Shown: in pieces, positions 14,112 through 15,798 of the stretch
How the letters are laid out: each line of letters starts with the position of its first letter
How positions within the stretch are numbered: the stretch's first letter is position 1
Assembly: GCA_050942995.1 (NCBI GenBank)
Contig: JBMNOI010000088.1
Span: 1 to 15,798 of the forward strand
Reading direction: 5' to 3'
Origin: JBMNOI01 sp050942995
Lineage (GTDB): Bacteria; Chloroflexota; Anaerolineae; UBA1429
DNA: 15,798 nt
Made by a program: the position numbers and the translations under genes
Notes under the pieces: model-generated
Told to the model about the DNA's origin: nothing
Database searches by the model: none
Seen by the model: only the letters and a program-made list of their open reading frames with translations

Positions 14112-14531
14112 ATGACCGAGCGTGCCACCATCGTCGTACAGAGCGGCGATATGGACAGGCTGTACAGCGCGCTGATCATCAGCAACGGGGCCCTGGCCAT
14201 GGGTATGGAGGTGTCGCTGTTCTTTACCTTTTGGGGGCTGGAGCGGCTGAAAAAGGGGGCCCTCGAAAAAGGCCCCCTTTCCAGGATGCACTTTCTCGGG
14301 CTGGGCAAATGGATGGTCAGGCGACGTATGCGCCGTGCCCGGGTTGCCTCACTGGAAAAGCTGCTGGCCGACTTTAAAGAGTTGGGCGGCAAGATTATCG
14401 CCTGTGATATGACCATGGATATCATGGGCATCAAGCGAGAGGATCTACGAGAGGATCTGGTAGACGAATGTGGCGGTGTGGGCGCCTATATTCAGGACGC
14501 TCGCGAATCTGCCATTACCCTGTATATTTGA
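14112..14531 (+). CDS. DsrE2-type (DsrE/DsrF/DrsH-like) sulfur relay protein
   Basis: A 139-residue DsrE2-like protein. It begins ATIVVQSGDMDRLYSALIIS, contains the typical AMGMEVSLFFTFWGLERL segment, and ends with KIIACDMTMDIMGIKRE, where Cys98 is the conserved active cysteine of the DsrE2 group. These proteins pass sulfane sulfur with TusA and rhodanese partners. AGGAGG lies seven bases before the ATG. The region coding residues about 47-56 (KKGALEKGPL) contains a perfect hairpin. No rhodanese gene is in the window. Role by family: intracellular sulfur trafficking, here linked to an Fe-S assembly pair. Confidence 0.9.
   Translation: MTERATIVVQSGDMDRLYSALIISNGALAMGMEVSLFFTFWGLERLKKGALEKGPLSRMHFLGLGKWMVRRRMRRARVASLEKLLADFKELGGKIIACDMTMDIMGIKREDLREDLVDECGGVGAYIQDARESAITLYI
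14252..14280. other. Perfect hairpin inside the dsrE2 coding sequence
   Basis: AAAGGGGGCC and GGCCCCCTTT form a 10-bp stem with a nine-base loop, CTCGAAAAA. On the + strand it is followed by CCAGG; on the minus strand the stem runs into TTTTTC, so it resembles an intrinsic terminator for antisense transcription. No minus-strand gene is present here. Confidence 0.6.
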
Positions 14532-14557
14532 ACTGATCGTCAGTTTCCCCATATAGT
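14528..14557 (+). promoter_or_regulatory. Possible promoter for the YyaL-type gene
   Basis: TTGAAC at 14528-14533 is followed after 18 bases by TATAGT (14552-14557), each a close match to the consensus. If used, the mRNA would start near 14564 and carry the hairpin at 14583-14614 in its leader. Confidence 0.35.
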
Positions 14558-14582
14558 TTCGGGCCAGTCCACGCCACACGCA

Positions 14583-14614
14583 GCCGACATCCATCCCGGG
14601 CATGGATGTGCGGC
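14583..14614 (+). other. Hairpin in the dsrE2-yyaL gap
   Basis: GCCG-ACATCCAT pairs with ATGGATGT-G-CGGC (12 bp, one bulged G) around the loop CCCGGGC. There is no U-tract, so it is more likely a leader or RNA-stability element than a terminator. It ends 24 bases before the next start codon. Confidence 0.45.
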
Positions 14615-14638
14615 CGTTGTACGAGGTGGTGAAAACGT

Positions 14639-15798
14639 ATGGCAAATCGCCTTGCGAAGGAATCGAGCCCTTATCTTTTGCAGCATGCGGAAAACCCGGT
14701 GGACTGGTACCCCTGGGGAGAGATGGCGCTGGACAAGGCCCGATCTGAGAATCGGCCCATTTTTCTTTCCATCGGCTACTCGTCGTGCTACTGGTGCCAC
14801 GTAATGGCCTGTGAGACGTTCGAGGATGAGGCGGTGGCCGCCCTCCTGAACGAGCATTTCGTCAGCATCAAGGTGGATCGCGAGGAGCGGCCCGATCTGG
14901 ATCAGGTCTATATGGCCGCTGTGCAGGCCATGACCGGGCGCGGCGGCTGGCCCATGTCGGTGTTTCTGTTGCCCGACGGGCGGCCCTTTTACGGCGGCAC
15001 CTATTTCCCCCCGACATCCCGACATGGCATGCCCTCATTTACCGAGGTGCTCCACGCCATCATCGATGCCTGGAATAACCGCCGCGAAGAGGTTGAAGAG
15101 CAGAGCCGGACCCTGGTCGAAACCCTGAGGCGTGATACAGGGCCCGGTCGTCTGCCGCAAGATGACGAGCCGCTGCGGCACGACACGCTGGATCGTGCGG
15201 CGCAGAAACTGGCCGCCGGCTATGACGCCGCCAACGGCGGGTGGGGCCCTGCGCCCAAATTCCCCCATCCCATGACCATCGAGTTCCTGTTGCGTCGGCA
15301 CTATAGCACCGGCGATGCCGAGGCGGAGCGTATGGCGGTGGATACTCTGTCGGCCATCGCCCGCGGTGGCATCTATGATCAGATCGGTGGCGGCTTTCAC
15401 CGCTATTCGGTGGATGCATTCTGGCGAGTGCCGCACTTTGAAAAGATGCTGTACGACAACGCCGGGCTCGCCCGGGTGTATCTGCACGCCTGGCAGGCCA
15501 CCGGCGAGGATCTGTTTCGCGTCGTGGCCGAGGAGACGCTGGATTATGTGCTTCGCGAGATGACTCATCCCGCCGGGGGATTCTATTCATCTCAGGATGC
15601 CGACACGGAAGGAGAAGAGGGGCGTTACTACCTCTGGACGGCCGGAGAGATCCGCGATCTGCTGGGGGATGAGGCAGAGCCCTTTATGGAGGCCTACGGC
15701 GTCACCGAAGAGGGGAATTTCGAGGGGCGCAATGTACTGATCTTTGGCGGCACCCCGGAAGAGCGCGAGGCGCTGGCCGATGCACGGCAAAAGCTGCT
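14639..15798 (+). CDS. YyaL/DUF255 thioredoxin-domain protein, 3' end outside window
   Basis: The first 386 residues of a protein whose family is usually about 670-700 residues long. Residues 1-165 are the DUF255 thioredoxin-like domain: it opens with NRLAKESSPYLLQHAENPVD, and the redox motif SIGYSSCYWCHVM carries Cys50-x-x-Cys53. It continues with KVDREERPDLDQVYM, GRGGWPMSVFLLPDG and GGTYFPP. From about residue 200 an (alpha/alpha)6-barrel part begins, with GGWGPAPKFPHP, DQIGGGFHRYSVD and WRVPHFEKMLYDNA, as in N-acylglucosamine epimerase-like folds. GAGGTGG precedes the ATG. Homologues (YyaL, human spermatogenesis-associated protein 20) have no settled function; redox or sugar-related roles have been suggested. 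Confidence 0.93.
   Translation, partial: MANRLAKESSPYLLQHAENPVDWYPWGEMALDKARSENRPIFLSIGYSSCYWCHVMACETFEDEAVAALLNEHFVSIKVDREERPDLDQVYMAAVQAMTGRGGWPMSVFLLPDGRPFYGGTYFPPTSRHGMPSFTEVLHAIIDAWNNRREEVEEQSRTLVETLRRDTGPGRLPQDDEPLRHDTLDRAAQKLAAGYDAANGGWGPAPKFPHPMTIEFLLRRHYSTGDAEAERMAVDTLSAIARGGIYDQIGGGFHRYSVDAFWRVPHFEKMLYDNAGLARVYLHAWQATGEDLFRVVAEETLDYVLREMTHPAGGFYSSQDADTEGEEGRYYLWTAGEIRDLLGDEAEPFMEAYGVTEEGNFEGRNVLIFGGTPEEREALADARQKL

Noticed and set aside
13869..14531. TusA and DsrE2 are in the same frame, separated by a TGA and seven codons, which could be read as a UGA-containing YedF-like fusion
   Set aside because: DsrE2 has its own AGGAGG and ATG with ideal spacing. No convincing SECIS hairpin follows this TGA, and the position is not a conserved Cys site. 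In-frame spacing has a one-in-three chance of occurring.

Overview
The window looks like a GC-rich chromosomal segment from an uncultured or little-studied bacterium, most likely Chloroflexota (Anaerolineae-like). This is inferred from the mix of families (DUF2807 lipoprotein, P2C-like ATPase with two RCK proteins, archaeal-type IscS/IscU pair, TusA/DsrE2) and from strong AGGAGG ribosome sites and A/T-rich -10 boxes in a GC-rich background. It holds no rRNA, tRNA, CRISPR array, transposase or phage gene that I can see.

Layout. (1) 1-2280: a truncated HTH/WYL-type regulator on the minus strand, divergent from a + strand pair coding a DUF2807 lipoprotein and a VOC-GNAT fusion, which ends at a clear intrinsic terminator. 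(2) 2281-6535: a + strand unit in which a structured leader precedes a P2C-like P-type ATPase and two RCK/TrkA-type proteins. This is a plausible cation (K+/Na+) transport module. (3) 6533-11730: a minus-strand series, in transcription order a GH5-like (beta/alpha)8 protein, a membrane-anchored MsrA, a mandelate racemase-family enzyme, an amidase and a cupin. The last three are tightly packed and look like one catabolic operon. (4) 11883-15798: a + strand sulfur unit behind a near-consensus promoter, coding an IscS-like protein, an IscU-DUF59 fusion, TusA and DsrE2. It is followed by the first part of a YyaL-type (DUF255) protein that runs off the end.

Main discovery. The msrA gene appears as two separate open frames because its catalytic cysteine codon is an in-frame TGA (10274-10276, minus strand). 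Conserved MsrA sequence continues in frame on both sides of it. A stem-loop starting four bases after the TGA, with a G at the second loop position, fits the bacterial SECIS model. The gene therefore most likely encodes a selenocysteine MsrA. It has an N-terminal membrane anchor and no cysteine anywhere. If so, the organism decodes UGA as selenocysteine.

Second discovery. The IscS-like protein keeps the mobile-loop cysteine but has Leu where the PLP Schiff-base lysine belongs and Asp where the PLP-stacking histidine belongs. It is encoded next to an intact IscU domain fused to a DUF59 domain. It may be a cluster-assembly partner rather than an active desulfurase. Other points are the ATPase-RCK-RCK operon with a leader that can form two exclusive hairpins, and a palindromic repeat present once in each of the two divergent intergenic regions.
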